From: Antedon mediterranea
Lineage: Eukaryota; Echinodermata; Crinoidea; Comatulida; Antedonidae
Direction: 5' to 3'
NCBI RefSeq assembly: GCF_964355755.1
Contig: NC_092671.1
Coordinates: 26,968,070-27,032,069 of the forward strand
Length of the DNA stretch: 64,000 nucleotides
The notes under the pieces are model-generated. The model worked only from the letters and a program-made list of their open reading frames with translations. It searched no databases and was not told where the DNA came from. Shown here piece by piece: positions 52,101 through 61,168 of this stretch. Position numbers and translations under genes: made by a program. Each line of letters opens with the position of its first letter. Within the stretch, counting starts at the first letter, position 1.

Positions 52101-55100
52101 AAAGTAAAATTAAAATGTTAATGTGTGAATAATTCATAATTAACACGGCTATTGCATAGTCACTTTCAATTTTAAAAAGAATACAACATCTATTAAGGGG
52201 CCTCCTTCCATGACCAAACAAAGTGACCCCTTAATAAAGGTGAAACATATACAGTATTTCCTCTAATTCATTTCACATGAAAGTGTCCCCTTAATAGGGT
52301 TGTCTATTGAATAGGGCTTGATCACAGTGTTGAAACATATATTGCTTCTTGTTCATTTCTCATGATAGTGTCCCCTTAATAGGGTTGTCTATTGAATAGG
52401 GCTTGACCACAGTGTTGAAACATATATTGCTTCTTGTTCATTTCTCATGAAAGTGTCCCCTTAATAGGGTTGTCTATTGAATAGGGCTTGACCACAGTGT
52501 TGAAACATATATTGCTTCTTGTTCATTTCTCATGATAGTGTCCCCTTAAATAGGGTTGTCTATTGAATAGGGCTTGACCACAGTGTTGAAACATATATTG
52601 CTTCTTGTTCATTTCTCATGATAGTGTCCCCTTAATAGGGTTGTCTATTGAATAGGGCTTGACCACAGTGTTGAAACATATATTGCTTCTTGTTCATTTC
52701 TCATGAAAGTGTCCCCTTAATATGGTTGTCTATTGAATAGGGCTTGACCACAGTGTTGAAACATATATTGCCTCTTGTTCATTTCACATGATAGTGTCCC
52801 CTTAATAGGGTTGTCTATTGAATAAGGCTTGATCACAGTGTTGAAACATATATTGCTTCTTGTTCATTTCTCATGATAGTGTCCCCTTAATAGGGTTGTC
52901 TATTGAATAGGGCTTGATCACAGTGTTGAAACATATATTGCTTCTTGTTCATTTCTCATGATAGTGTCCCCTTAATAGGGTTGTCTATTGAATAGGGCTT
53001 GACCACAGTGTTGAAACATATATTGCTTCTTGTTCATTTCTCATGATAGTGTCCCCTTAATAGGGTTGTCTATTGAATAGGGCTTGATAACAGTGTTGAA
53101 ACATATATTGCTTCTTGTTCATTTCTCATGATAGTGTCCCCTTAATAGGGTTGTCTATTGAATAGGGCTTGATCACAGTGTTGAAACATATATTGCTTCT
53201 TGTTCATTTCTCATGATAGTGTCCCCTTAATAGGGTTGTCTATTGAATAGGGCTTGATTACAGTGTTGAAACATATATTGCTTCTTGTTCATTTCTCATG
53301 ATAGTGTCCCCTTAATAGGGTTGTCTATTGAATAGGGCTTGACCACAGTGTTGAAACATATATTGCTTCTTGTTCATTTCTCATGATAGTGTCCCCTTAA
53401 TAGGGTTGTCTATTGAATAGGGCTTGACCACAGTGTTGAAACATATATTGCTTCTTGTTCATTTCTCATGAAAGTGTCCCTTTAATAGGGTTTTTAAACA
53501 TATACTGTATTGTTTCCCGTTCATTTCTCATGGGTTTGAACGCAGTGTTGAGACATTGCTTTTCATTCATTTCAAATGAAAGTGTCCCTTTAATAGGGGT
53601 GTCAAAAAGGAGGTGTTCTACTGTACTAAATATAGTATAAAGCACTTTTATACAAAACATGTTACTGTAGGAAGTATGGCTAAACTATTTTAGTGTTCGA
53701 TATATAATTTGAAGTTTAGCTTGGTAAATGATCCACTATCAATCCTTGGGTCTTCGATCCTATTCGACTCATCATTGCTTCATTCAACTCATGATAATAT
53801 TTTTCCATTCAACTCATAAACATTAACTATTTGTATACCACTATGTTAGTACTGTATCTGCAACACCTGTGAATACATTGAGTTTTATCCATTATTGTAA
53901 GTTAAGTACATTTTGAAAATCTGCAAATTTGCATACTATATCAACGACAGCAAATTTAAATACTATGACAAGTCACTTAATAGGCATTTATATTTTAGGC
54001 TCTAACAATGTACCAGGTGGTTCTGTGGTAGTTACAGGCTGATACATACTGTAGGTTAAATGACATGAAGTAAACCATAAAGGACTATTAAAATTATTTA
54101 TTATTAGAGCTAAATAGTACAGTGAAGGATTTTATTTTTTATTAGATCACAGCATACGTTTTTAAACAAAAAGAAACAGTGGAGGATATAGTAATAAGGA
54201 ATTTGGAAAAACAAAATATCGGCAGGTCTTACGAAACTATAAATGATGATAATACATTAAACTATAGAGGGTGCTATGAAAAAACTAAAAATATTAGCAT
54301 CTATAATTGATTATAAACATATATCTTACGGACCGATGTTTGTAAAGCAACTACAGTAAAATATGCACATGTTTCACAGGCAAAATGTCAACATTGTCAT
54401 ATCTTCTTATTGTTTCTATCACCATTGAAAGTCGAAGGTTGGTTTATAGTGAAAAATATTACAAAATGTAATACATTTTTTTTCAGTTTATATATAGTTG
54501 GAGAAACACGCCTTTTTGTGACATTTGAAACCTTTTATATGCTTCACTGAAAGTAATAAAATAAACTAAAAACAATCTTCATAAAATGCTAACTTCTGAA
54601 TTTGGCAGTACAGTTTGACATAACTCTCCTCCAAAGCTATCTATTGCTTCTCTCTTTTGCTATTCTTAACCAGTCTCATTTTGGGTTTGCCTCTTTTCTT
54701 TTTCTCTATCCTTGGTTGCTCAACCACAGTCCTGCTTGTTCATTTATTGTTCAAAGTCTTCCAGCATAGCCTGCCCATTTCCACTTAGTTTTAGCAATTG
54801 CTTGAAGCAGATCTCAGATTTTTTTATCTTTTCTTCATTACTTTGCATGGTACTGTACATTGTCCACTATTGTTGCTAATTTTATTGTAGATAAATTTGA
54901 ACTGATTCCAATAATGCAAAAGCAAAAACTTGGCTACATCTAATTTACTGTCACATATGTCATAAGGGAAGATTGTCTGCTGCGACAATACTCTATTATT
55001 AATGTATAACTCCTCAAAAAGAAGGTCATTAGGGTTATATCTGGTGCTCTATCTTTATCTCCATCTTTTCTGTAGTCTCTACTTTTTCAAACTGACATTA

Positions 55101-55438
55101 TTTTATTTCAACATCATTTCTTCTGTTGACTTTAAAACCTTCCTAACCATTTTAGTTGTGCATTTCAAATTAAAAAGTCAAAAAATTATAGTCACTGCAG
55201 TAACTACAGTAAAATAATTTTAACATGGTCCCTATGAATACCCACCCTTTGTTTTGGTCTTGGTGTTCCAAGCTTGGAGTTCTCTTTCCTGGATCAATAA
55301 TACTGTAAATAACCAAGTTGATCGCAGTAGGCCAGATGACACGTGTTTTTTCAAGGAAAGTGTTTTGTTCAGATATAGACAACAATTCGATTAGGTTCTT
55401 GTTCGTAACATTGAAGACTGTTCGATAGCTCGACGAAT
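40105..55438 (-). CDS. SGCE: Alpha/epsilon-type sarcoglycan, six 3' exons (5' partial)
   Basis: A single-pass glycoprotein of the sarcoglycan part of the dystrophin-associated complex. Exons in coding order: 55438-55246, 52095-51930, 51120-50927, 42873-42847, 42255-42118, 40219-40105. Phases agree across all five introns and give 276 complete residues to the stop. Features: RVIWPTAINLVIYSIIDPGK in the first exon; a Cys-bearing block ending WNQIYAPEFVIDWCYVKL in the second; one membrane helix (FYMIVVLPIAVAFLVTCLLG) then YLMFCRREG in the third; a 27-base exon, VKRNVNTP; then HKNIKKSTKDLRKMNNRRK, matching the KSTKELRDM region of epsilon-sarcoglycan; and a Pro-rich tail. The signal peptide and cadherin-like start are not seen and probably lie beyond 55438. 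Alpha versus epsilon cannot be settled; one ancestral gene is likely in an invertebrate. Confidence 0.9.
40366..40855 (+). repeat. 80-bp minisatellite, 6 units
   Basis: Units begin CTAAACAAAGAAAGAAAGAC at 40366, 40446, 40526, 40606, 40686 and 40766, with a partial at 40846. Period is exactly 80. Each unit ends in CCCCGGGGCGGGA or CCCCGGGACGGGA. Variants are few, so the array is young. It lies in the last sarcoglycan intron. Confidence 0.95.
41205..41290 (+). repeat. Half copy of the GCTCTGTCTACACTATC MITE
   Basis: AAGGCTCTGCCTACACTACC then CTTTATGTGACAAAAAAAAT and CATATATGGATAATGTCATA match the left half of the family; the right arm is missing. Confidence 0.6.
42301..42458. repeat. Palindromic MITE, 158 bp, CCACTAGGACGCAAC family
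   Basis: AAGCTTGGTTTCCACTAGGA at the left is mirrored by TCCTAGTGGGAACCAAGCTT at the right; TGATTTGACCAATC and GATTGGTCAA sit inside as a second inverted pair. It lies in a sarcoglycan intron, 46 bases upstream (in gene orientation) of exon 42255-42118. Confidence 0.8.
44068..44480 (-). repeat. tRNA-bearing repeat unit, copy 1
   Basis: The unit holds a tRNA with about 100-180 bases of conserved flank on each side: GCGTGGTACGGCGGAACAGC and GATCAAATTGATACGCCCTC on one side, GATGAGGAAATCTGTGAGAA on the other. A short block ending AAACCGCCCGGTAATATA occurs at both ends (44068-44112 and 44431-44476) in the same orientation, and TA-repeats adjoin. Other copies lie at 56130-56740 and 56975-57610. 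Confidence 0.75.
44178..44249 (-). tRNA. tRNA-like gene, anticodon ATC, copy 1
   Basis: Folds as a full cloverleaf: 7-bp acceptor (GCCCCAG with TTGGGGC), D-arm GTCT/GGAC, anticodon stem TCTGC/GCAGG with loop ATATCAA, 4-base variable loop, T-arm CCGAG TTCGAGT CTCGG, discriminator G. A T5 run lies just downstream, as for Pol III termination. The anticodon by position is ATC (Asp codon GAT), which is not the usual eukaryotic tRNA-Asp (GTC). No intron. It may be a live gene or a tRNA-derived repeat. Confidence 0.65.
44960..46179 (+). mobile_element. Helitron-like element, copy C
   Basis: The 3' end is AATTCGTCAAAGTGACGAATT (9-bp-stem hairpin), then AAATTCTAG with T following, as in copies A and B. 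The interior differs from A and B (CGCGCGTTCAAAATTTAAAA near 44990, TTTTGATGACGTCATAAAAA near 45545), so only the terminus is shared. The 5' end is not certain. It interrupts the LINE frame right after the residues RSK. Confidence 0.5.
46169..47188 (-). pseudogene. LINE reverse transcriptase with damaged YADD box
   Basis: 339 codons. It has the fingers and palm blocks IAGIFPLFKSGDKN, NNYRTISILPALSKILERIV, EQYGFLKKSSTFMAILNLIE, IFIDLSKDTIDHSILL, NYGIPQGSILGPLLFIIYIN. The catalytic FADD box reads LFAVDTNLF: the first of the two essential Asp is Val (codon at 46337-46339). Two residues are also missing after DLSK, where AF is normal. The enzyme should be dead. The frame ends where the Helitron-like sequence begins. 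Confidence 0.85.
47347..48252 (-). pseudogene. LINE apurinic-type endonuclease domain
   Basis: 301 codons of the EEP endonuclease that nicks target DNA for a CR1-like LINE. Motifs in order: LNSRSLP, ILGFTETWIKD (catalytic Glu), GRDGGGVNLYVK, VGIIYCPPNSP, CFILGDFNIDISK, LIDNILTNY, TSKITDHYTIY (catalytic His). All core residues seem present. The frame breaks at an A-run near 47365 and continues in another frame toward the reverse transcriptase. Confidence 0.85.
48291..50229. other. Sarcoglycan intron, mostly unmarked
   Basis: Apart from the MITE at 49073-49252 I see no gene or recognisable repeat. Confidence 0.4.
49073..49252. repeat. MITE with CCAACTCAGACAGCG ends, copy 2
   Basis: CCAACTCAGACAGCGTC at the left and ATACGACGCTGTCTGAGTTG at the right are inverted repeats, with GACGAGTC and CCTCGTC words inside. 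Same family as 55531-55704 and as the 44-bp palindrome at 23349-25007. Confidence 0.75.
50230..50574 (+). repeat. Dispersed repeat, plus copy 2
   Basis: Same block order as 21403-21745. It ends in CAGGGGGACAATACATCTTT, which equals one end of the intron-2 TIR element (8141-8167), so this end is intact while the other is worn. Confidence 0.75.
52200..53500 (+). repeat. 85-bp minisatellite, about 15 units
   Basis: GTGTCCCCTTAATAGGGTTG marks unit starts at 52283, 52368, 52453, 52538, 52624, 52709, 52794, 52879, 52964, 53049, 53134, 53219, 53304, 53389 and 53474. The period is 85, once 86. Central units are nearly identical; the edges are eroded to about 52200 and 53620. It sits in the sarcoglycan intron just upstream, in gene orientation, of exon 52095-51930. 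Confidence 0.95.
53620..55245. other. Sarcoglycan intron, no other feature seen
   Basis: AT-rich sequence without recognisable repeats or exons. Confidence 0.4.
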
Positions 55439-55530
55439 CTGTGAAATGAAAGCATGGTTAAATATATAAAGAACTTACATTAATGGGGTGAAATTTGACA
55501 TGTAGACAATACCAGTTATATTAACTGTTA

Positions 55531-55704
55531 AGGCCAACTCAGACAGCATTGTACGACGAGGCCTGACAAAACGTCTTGACGAGCCGTCTTGAGATAGCGT
55601 TGGGCATAGTTTTTAGGTCGTAGAGAAAACTTTAAACATGTTTAGTTTTTTCCCAACGAGACAATTCATCGAGCCTCGTCGTACAACGCTGCCTGAGTTG
55701 GCCT
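55531..55704. mobile_element. Harbinger-type MITE, 174 bp, TTA target
   Basis: AGGCCAACTCAGACAGC at the left is mirrored by GCTGCCTGAGTTGGCCT at the right. TTA lies on both sides (55528-55530 and 55705-55707). Inside, GTACGACGAGGCCTGACAAA and GCCTCGTCGTAC extend the inverted arms. Confidence 0.8.
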
Positions 55705-55859
55705 TTACAATGCTGGATTGATCCTACCATGAATAATACCCTAAAGATTTTAATTTTAACTGTAAAATATTACATGTAAAGGCTGGTGTAACCAAGAAAA
55801 GACACATTCTAAATTAATTATTATTAAAGGTGCCATTGTACAAGAGAACATAGGCCTAT

Positions 55860-56060
55860 AATATCTTCTATTTTTATTTATTATATAAATCAAAAGGCAA
55901 ATTACTGACAATGACAATGCTATTAGTGGCTGGATTTCAATGGAGATACAAATAAAATAAGCAAAAAGCTGAATCAATACAATAAAGTAAGAGTAGAAGT
56001 AGAGCTTACAGGTAGTACTAACCCTTCCTCAGTGCAAGAAGGAATGGTTAGACTTTTTTA
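55860..56060 (-). repeat. Penelope-like fragment with degenerate hammerhead
   Basis: On the minus strand it reads TTCTTGCACTGAGGAAGGGT (56040 down), then later TTTGTATCTCCATTGAAATC and CAGTAATTTGCCTTTTG, the same order as 56750-56945. The hammerhead core is damaged: CTGAGGA for CTGATGA, and GTAA for GAAA. Confidence 0.6.
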
Positions 56061-56095
<35 letters not shown>

Positions 56096-56259
56096 AATTC
56101 AGGCAAAGAACATTAATTCTAAACCGCCCGGTGTATATATATATATATAAACACATTAGGCAATGAACATTAATTCGAAACCGCCCGGTGATATACTGAA
56201 ATTTAATTAATTAATTTGAAACGATAAAGATGAGGAAATCTGTGAGAATGAGAAAAAGT

Positions 56260-56331
56260 CGCCCCAACCGAGACTCGAACTCGGACCGCCTGCTTGATAT
56301 GCAGATGTCCTAACCATTAGACCACTGGGGC
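56260..56331 (-). tRNA. tRNA-like gene, anticodon ATC, copy 2
   Basis: Same cloverleaf as copy 1, with one D-loop change. Anticodon loop ATATCAA, discriminator G, T5 run downstream. Confidence 0.6.
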
Positions 56332-56516
56332 TTTCATGGTATTGTTCAAACTCGATTGGATAGCGACTCTTTAACATTCTCGGCGTGGTACGGCGGTAAT
56401 ATAAACACGTTAGGCAATGAACATTAATTCGAAACCGCCCGGTGATAATATACTGAAATTTAATTAATTAATTTGAAACAATAAAGATGAGGAAATCTGT
56501 GAGAATGAGAAAAAGT

Positions 56517-56588
56517 CGCCCCAACCGAGACTCGAACTCGGACCGCCTGCTTGATATGCAGATGTCATAACCATTAGACCACTGGGGC
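56517..56588 (-). tRNA. tRNA-like gene, anticodon ATC, copy 3
   Basis: Same as copy 2 except for a D-arm change (GGTTATGAC for GGTTAGGAC) that replaces the T-G pair of the stem with T-T. T5 run downstream. Confidence 0.55.
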
Positions 56589-56749
56589 TTTCATGGTATT
56601 GTTCAAACTCGATTGGATAGCAACTCTTTAACATTCTCGGCGTGGTACGACGGAACAGCACTAGTCCTCAGTTGTATGCACGCGCACCAGAGATCAAATT
56701 GATACGCCCTCATCTTTCAGTATTTATATTATATATATATATATATAAT

Positions 56750-56937
56750 ATGACGTTATCCAAATTCCTTCACTTGCACTGATGAAGGGCTAGTGTTGCC
56801 CGAAAGCTCTGCTAACTTTTCTGGCTGTTTACTTTATCGTTTTGATTTAGCTTTTCGCTTTTTATTTTTGTATCTCCATTGAGATCCAGCCACTGATACC
56901 CACAGCATTGTCATTTTTTTCAGTAATTTGCCTTTGG

Positions 56938-56945
<8 letters not shown>
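56750..56945 (+). repeat. Penelope-like fragment carrying a hammerhead motif
   Basis: The fragment starts at a (TA)n tract, holds the hammerhead core at 56771-56815, then TTTGTATCTCCATTGAGATC, CAGCATTGTCATTTTT, CAGTAATTTGCCTTTGGA, and ends at another (TA)n tract. Scraps of the same unit are at 32886-32975, 38355-38400 and 55860-56060. Hammerheads near the ends and microsatellite neighbours are known for Penelope-like elements. No reverse transcriptase is present, so the assignment is inference. Confidence 0.55.
56771..56815 (+). ncRNA. Type I hammerhead ribozyme candidate
   Basis: Core boxes in order: CTGATGA (56779-56785), stem II GGGC/GCCC (56787-56790 with 56798-56801) closed by loop TAGTGTT, GAAA (56802-56805), then GC and TC with the expected cleavage after C56809. 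Stem I starts with GCA (56776-56778) pairing TGC (56810-56812). Stem III is minimal (one A-U pair across GC), as in hammerheads of Penelope-like elements, which often act as dimers. Confidence 0.7.
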
Positions 56946-56975
<30 letters not shown>

Positions 56976-57083
56976 ACAACAGGCATAGAAATAAATTCCA
57001 AACCGCCCGGTGATACACTGAAAATTATTTAATTAATTTTTGAAACGATAAAGATGAGGAAATCTGTGAGAATGAGAAAAAGT

Positions 57084-57155
57084 CGCCCCAACCGAGACTC
57101 GAACTCGGACCGTCTGCTTGATATGCAGTTGCCCTAACCATTAGACCACTGGGGC
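57084..57155 (-). tRNA. tRNA-like gene, anticodon ATC, copy 4
   Basis: Cloverleaf kept, with changes in the D-arm (GGTTAGGGC) and anticodon stem (CTGC/GCAG kept, outer pair changed). Loop ATATCAA. T5 run downstream. Confidence 0.55.
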
Positions 57156-57497
57156 TTTCATGGTATTGTTCTTTAACTCGATCGGATAACGACCCTTTAA
57201 CATTCTCGGCGTGGTACGGTTGGAACACAACTAGTCCTCAGTTGTACGCACGCGCACCAGAGATCAAATTGATACGCCCTCATCTATAATTCAGTATATT
57301 TATTCACTAAGCGGGATCTCGAGAGATACTTTTATATATATATAAACACAACAGGCATAGAAATAAATTCCAAACCGCCCGGTGATACACTGAAAATTAT
57401 TTAATTAATTTTTGAAACGATAAAGTGTTCCAACCGTACCACGCCGAGAATGTTAAAGGGTCGTTATCCGATCGAGTTAAAGAACAATACCATGAAA

Positions 57498-57569
57498 GCC
57501 CCAGTGATCTAATGGTTAGGGCAACTGCATATCAAGCAGACGGTCCGAGTTCGAGTCTAGGTTGGGGCG
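57498..57569 (+). tRNA. tRNA-like gene, anticodon ATC, copy 5
   Basis: Inverted partner of copy 4. Two further changes: GTGATCT for GTGGTCT in the A-box and TCTAGG for TCTCGG in the T-stem, both weakening the fold. T5 run downstream. Probably a pseudogene copy. Confidence 0.45.
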
Positions 57570-57612
57570 ACTTTTTCTCATTCTCACAGATTTCCTCATC
57601 TTTATCGTTTCA

Positions 57613-57658
<46 letters not shown>

Positions 57659-57659
57659 G

Positions 57660-58339
57660 AAAGACGCTAGTAAATTACCAACTGAACATTTTATTGCACT
57701 ACAGGCTGTTTCATGAGTATGAACTCAATCTTCAGGTGCTTGGCTCTGAATGATAGTCACAAGTGAATACAAAAAGCTATAATGAAGTCTTAAGGCAAAC
57801 TGTTTATGTGAACAATAGTATGCTAATTAGCAAGTACAACACATCTCTATTTCCTGGACAGTCTATTGTTAACCAAATTCTTATTATCTAAATTACTGAT
57901 AATTTAGTAGAAACTATATATATATATATTTTATAGAGAAAAAAGAGCTTAAATCCTATTACATATGTGTTACAATGATGACAAACATGGCACAATGCCT
58001 TGTTCAGTGCTGTACAATGACTAAAAGATTTGATAACTAAAAATAGTTTTTTTTCTCTCTCTTGATATAAAAGAACAGAAAAATATAAATACTTTTGAAA
58101 AAAAACCCAGTTGTTTTATAGGTGTCATATCTGATATATTTTCCAAGTGTATATTAATTTTTGTGCTTTGCAAATAAAAAATAGCGATGTTATTTATAGA
58201 TTAAAAATGTCAAGGTACAAGTTGAAAACATATTTAGGTCAAAATAGGATTTTAAAAGTATTATAAATAAAAAGATCACTGTTCAAAATGTCAATTATAA
58301 AAGATATTTGTTAACAATTTAATTTTTTTCTTTCTTTTT
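57660..58339. other. No gene seen
   Basis: AT-rich, with a GTTTCATGAGTATGAACTC block near 57708 and a short TA run near 57915. No supported exon. Confidence 0.4.
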
Positions 58340-58346
58340 CTTTTTT

Positions 58347-59133
58347 TTATTTCGGAAATATCATCCATATTAATAAACGTATAAACAGAAAAAAAATAAA
58401 TAAAAAATCGTAAACTCTAAACTTAAGTATATATAGAATGCTTCTCCATCTACAATACATTTTGGAGTTATGGAGCATATTTTTGCAAACACAAGCAACA
58501 AGGATGTTACCACTATTCAACATACGTTGCATAAAACCATAGGTAGATTTTCGCATGTACTCATTAAAGGAAGGGACACCATGTTCAATAAACATTGCAC
58601 TGGCACTACTACTTCTAGAGACATTAAGTATACGGCGCAGAGCATTATTGTAACATACATTAAGAGATCTAATATTCTTCATACGATAGCTACACCAAAG
58701 GGCTGCACAATACATATTAATACAGTAAGATCTAAAGAGACAACATTTAACATTGGTAGAGCATTTCATAAATTTGCGATTGAGTGAGTTGCTTCTTATA
58801 CATAAAGATCTGTACTGACTTTGAATGTCAGCCTCATCACTGCAATCACACATAAGAATATGACCAAGGTAGGTAGGTACCTTTCTCAACATAAGCAAGT
58901 TTTTTACCAAAAAGTTTAGTAATAGAATTACCTTCAAGTTTGCAAGTACGAGGACAGAAACACATACAAAAAGATTTCTTATCATTAAATAAAACATCAT
59001 TCTCTTGCAAAAACTCTTCACAAACATGTACCAATTGCTGGAGACCAGCAACTGAGGGGGCAAGTAGAACAAGATCATCCGCATAACTAAGATGATTCAA
59101 GATAATGTTTCTACATTGGCAACCCTGGCACAA
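58347..59133 (-). pseudogene. LINE reverse transcriptase, catalytic box to C-terminus
   Basis: Starts with LNHLSYADDLVLLAPSVAGL (the YADD box is intact, near 59069-59083), then CEEFLQENDVLFNDKKSFCM. A frameshift near 58900 continues it as VPTYLGHILMCDCSDEADI, FRSYCINMYCAALWCSYRM, YNNALRRILNVSRSSSASAM and EHGVPSFNEYMRKSTYGFMQ. These are the usual thumb and tail blocks of such elements. Confidence 0.8.
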
Positions 59134-59264
59134 ACCACTTAGTCTACAATTAAGAGTACTAATATAATGTTATAAAGGAGAGGGGACATAACCCCACCCT
59201 GTCTAACTCCATTAGATACTGTAAATGCATTTGAAACAGAGTTTCCCCAACGTATCACAAAACT

Positions 59265-60236
59265 CTATTTCTCATACCAACATTTGAGCAATTTAACAAT
59301 ACAAAGATTAATACCATTGTTAATGAGCTTATTATAAAGAGTCCAGTGATTGACTCGATCAAAAGCTTTACTGGCATCTAGAAAGCAGGCAAAAACTGGA
59401 CTACCATTTCTATTGTAGTAGTCAATTACATGTTTTAATACAAAGATACACGTATCAGTCGAGTGCTTCTCTTTAAATGCAAATTGGTAGTCATTGGATT
59501 CCAGTGAGTTACCGCAATGACTGATCAAAATAGATTCAAACACCTTAGATAATACAGACGCTAAAGCAATAGGTCTATAATTATTCTTATTAGTAATATC
59601 ACCTGATTTACTCTTAACAATCGGCACTAGAATAACTTTAACAAGATCTTTAGTTACATGACCATGACACAGCATAGCATTAAAGCATAAACTCAATAGG
59701 ATATGAAGTCGTTTACTACCATATTTAAGATGTTCACCACCCAAACCATCAAGTCCGGGTGATTTTCCTACAGAAAGTTTATCAATGCAATTAGATACAA
59801 GATCAGGAGTGACATTAATACCAACCTCAGGCGGACAGTATTCTAGAGTCTCCTCTACAAATGCTTTATGAGTCGTGTTATCCACACAGTTAAACAGATT
59901 CTCATAATGTTTGGCCCAATGGTTACATATGTTGTATTCACCACTAACATTATCAATAACTTCAGAGGTATTAGCTCTAGTATCATTCATATGCTTAACA
60001 CCTTCCCAAAAACCTTTGTAGTCCCTATTTCTGTAAGAAGACTGAGCTAATTTATCAGCTCTCAGTTGTTGATCATTCTGTTTACACGTGCGTAACGCCA
60101 ACTTAAAACGAGAACGAGACATTTTCATAGAATGAAACAAGGGCCCATTCCTGGGTTTGCCGTTAGTTCTCCATAATAAGAAGGCTTCACGAGCAACGGA
60201 ATGCAGATCAGAAACATACTCATTCAAGCCCGGCAC
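59265..60236 (-). pseudogene. LINE reverse transcriptase, fingers and palm part
   Basis: 323 codons. Blocks: SVGKSPGLDGLGGEHLKYGS, LVKVILVPIVKSKSGDITNK, NNYRPIALASVLSKVFESIL, YQFAFKEKHSTDTCIFVLKH, FACFLDASKAFDRVNHWTLY (catalytic Asp present). The frame meets a TAG just after WYEK, and the following GVRQGGVMSPLLYN block lies in the same frame before a second break. Its upstream end is cut by the insertion. Confidence 0.85.
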
Positions 60237-60252
60237 AATATTATATGACTTA

Positions 60253-61168
60253 CGCCCCTATTCTTAAACCGGACTTTAGTCGTAGTTCGAGCTAAAACTA
60301 AAAAAATGACGTCATTTTAATTCATAAATCGAACTTCAACTAAATCACCGACTAAATCAGGCCAACCTCGACTAAATCGAGACGGATTTTGATCGATTTT
60401 TTTAGTCCTGGAGGGGGCAGGCTAAATGGTTTTTAAACGATGTTTATAAAAAACGTAACAGTCATTGAGTTGTTTTATTGGCCAGATATTGAAGAATGAA
60501 ATATCTATATTTATATTAGCTTAATTAAATATACATTGGTATAAGTTATAATAATGAAAATCATCTTTATTTACAACCGTATACAAACTACATTATTTTC
60601 TTCGCGCAAGTCCGACTTGAACTACGTCACGCCATAGCGACAATGGGAGATGCGGCAATTCACCACGCGATGGAATGTTTAGGGGGCCTAGCGCTTTCTT
60701 GTCACGCTAGGAAGTGCGTGGTTCGTCGCGATCATACTTTGTTGGAGGCCTAGAAAATATGAAAGTTACCGTATCGCCATGGTTCCTAAATATATTTTGA
60801 AGATTTTGTTTGTTGTTAATCAAAAGTACTTCACTGTTAAATTAATACTGATCTTGTTCTAATAATTAACGATTAAAATTATTTTTCATGTATATAGTCC
60901 TGATGCGTAAAAAGTTTTGTAAGAAAATGGAAAGTGATATCAATGCGCAAAATTTCGTCTGCTCCTCAAATACTCTCTTGTCATTGGCCAATGTTTAGCC
61001 TTTGTTACCCAGACGTGTGCAACTCGACTAAAAGCTCGACTTCATTAAGTCGAACTGCAAACTTCGACTACTTCATTTTTGAATCAAATTTGAAGTAATA
61101 GCTCGAACTACGACTTTTTCAAGTCGAACTTTGAACTACGACTAAAGTCCGGTTTAAGAATACGGGCG
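60253..61168. mobile_element. Harbinger-type element, 916 bp, TTA target
   Basis: CGCCCCTATTCTTAAACCGG, ACTTTAGTCGTAGTTCGAGC at the left is mirrored by GTTCAAAGT-type words and ACTAAAGTCCGGTTTAAGAA, TACGGGCG at the right. TTA flanks both sides (60250-60252, 61169-61171). Removing the element with one TTA rejoins the LINE frame without a shift. No transposase frame is present. TTA duplication is typical of PIF/Harbinger. Confidence 0.85.

Larger units (their letters stand above)
56130..56740 (-). repeat. tRNA-bearing repeat, two tandem copies
   Basis: Two units with the same flanks as at 44068-44480, the first cut short after GGCGTGGTACGGCGG (about 56395), where the second begins with an AAACCGCCCGGT block. 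TA-tracts border the pair (56065-56091, 56725-56750). Confidence 0.75.
56975..57610. repeat. Inverted pair of tRNA-bearing repeats
   Basis: A minus-oriented unit (about 56975-57335) is followed by a plus-oriented partial unit (about 57345-57610). Their shared part, from GTTCCAACCGTACCACGCCG to the flank after the tRNA, is an inverted repeat of about 190 bases. (TA)n tracts lie at both outer edges (56938-56972, 57617-57650). The junction joins GAAACGATAAAG directly to TGTTCCAACC. Confidence 0.75.
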
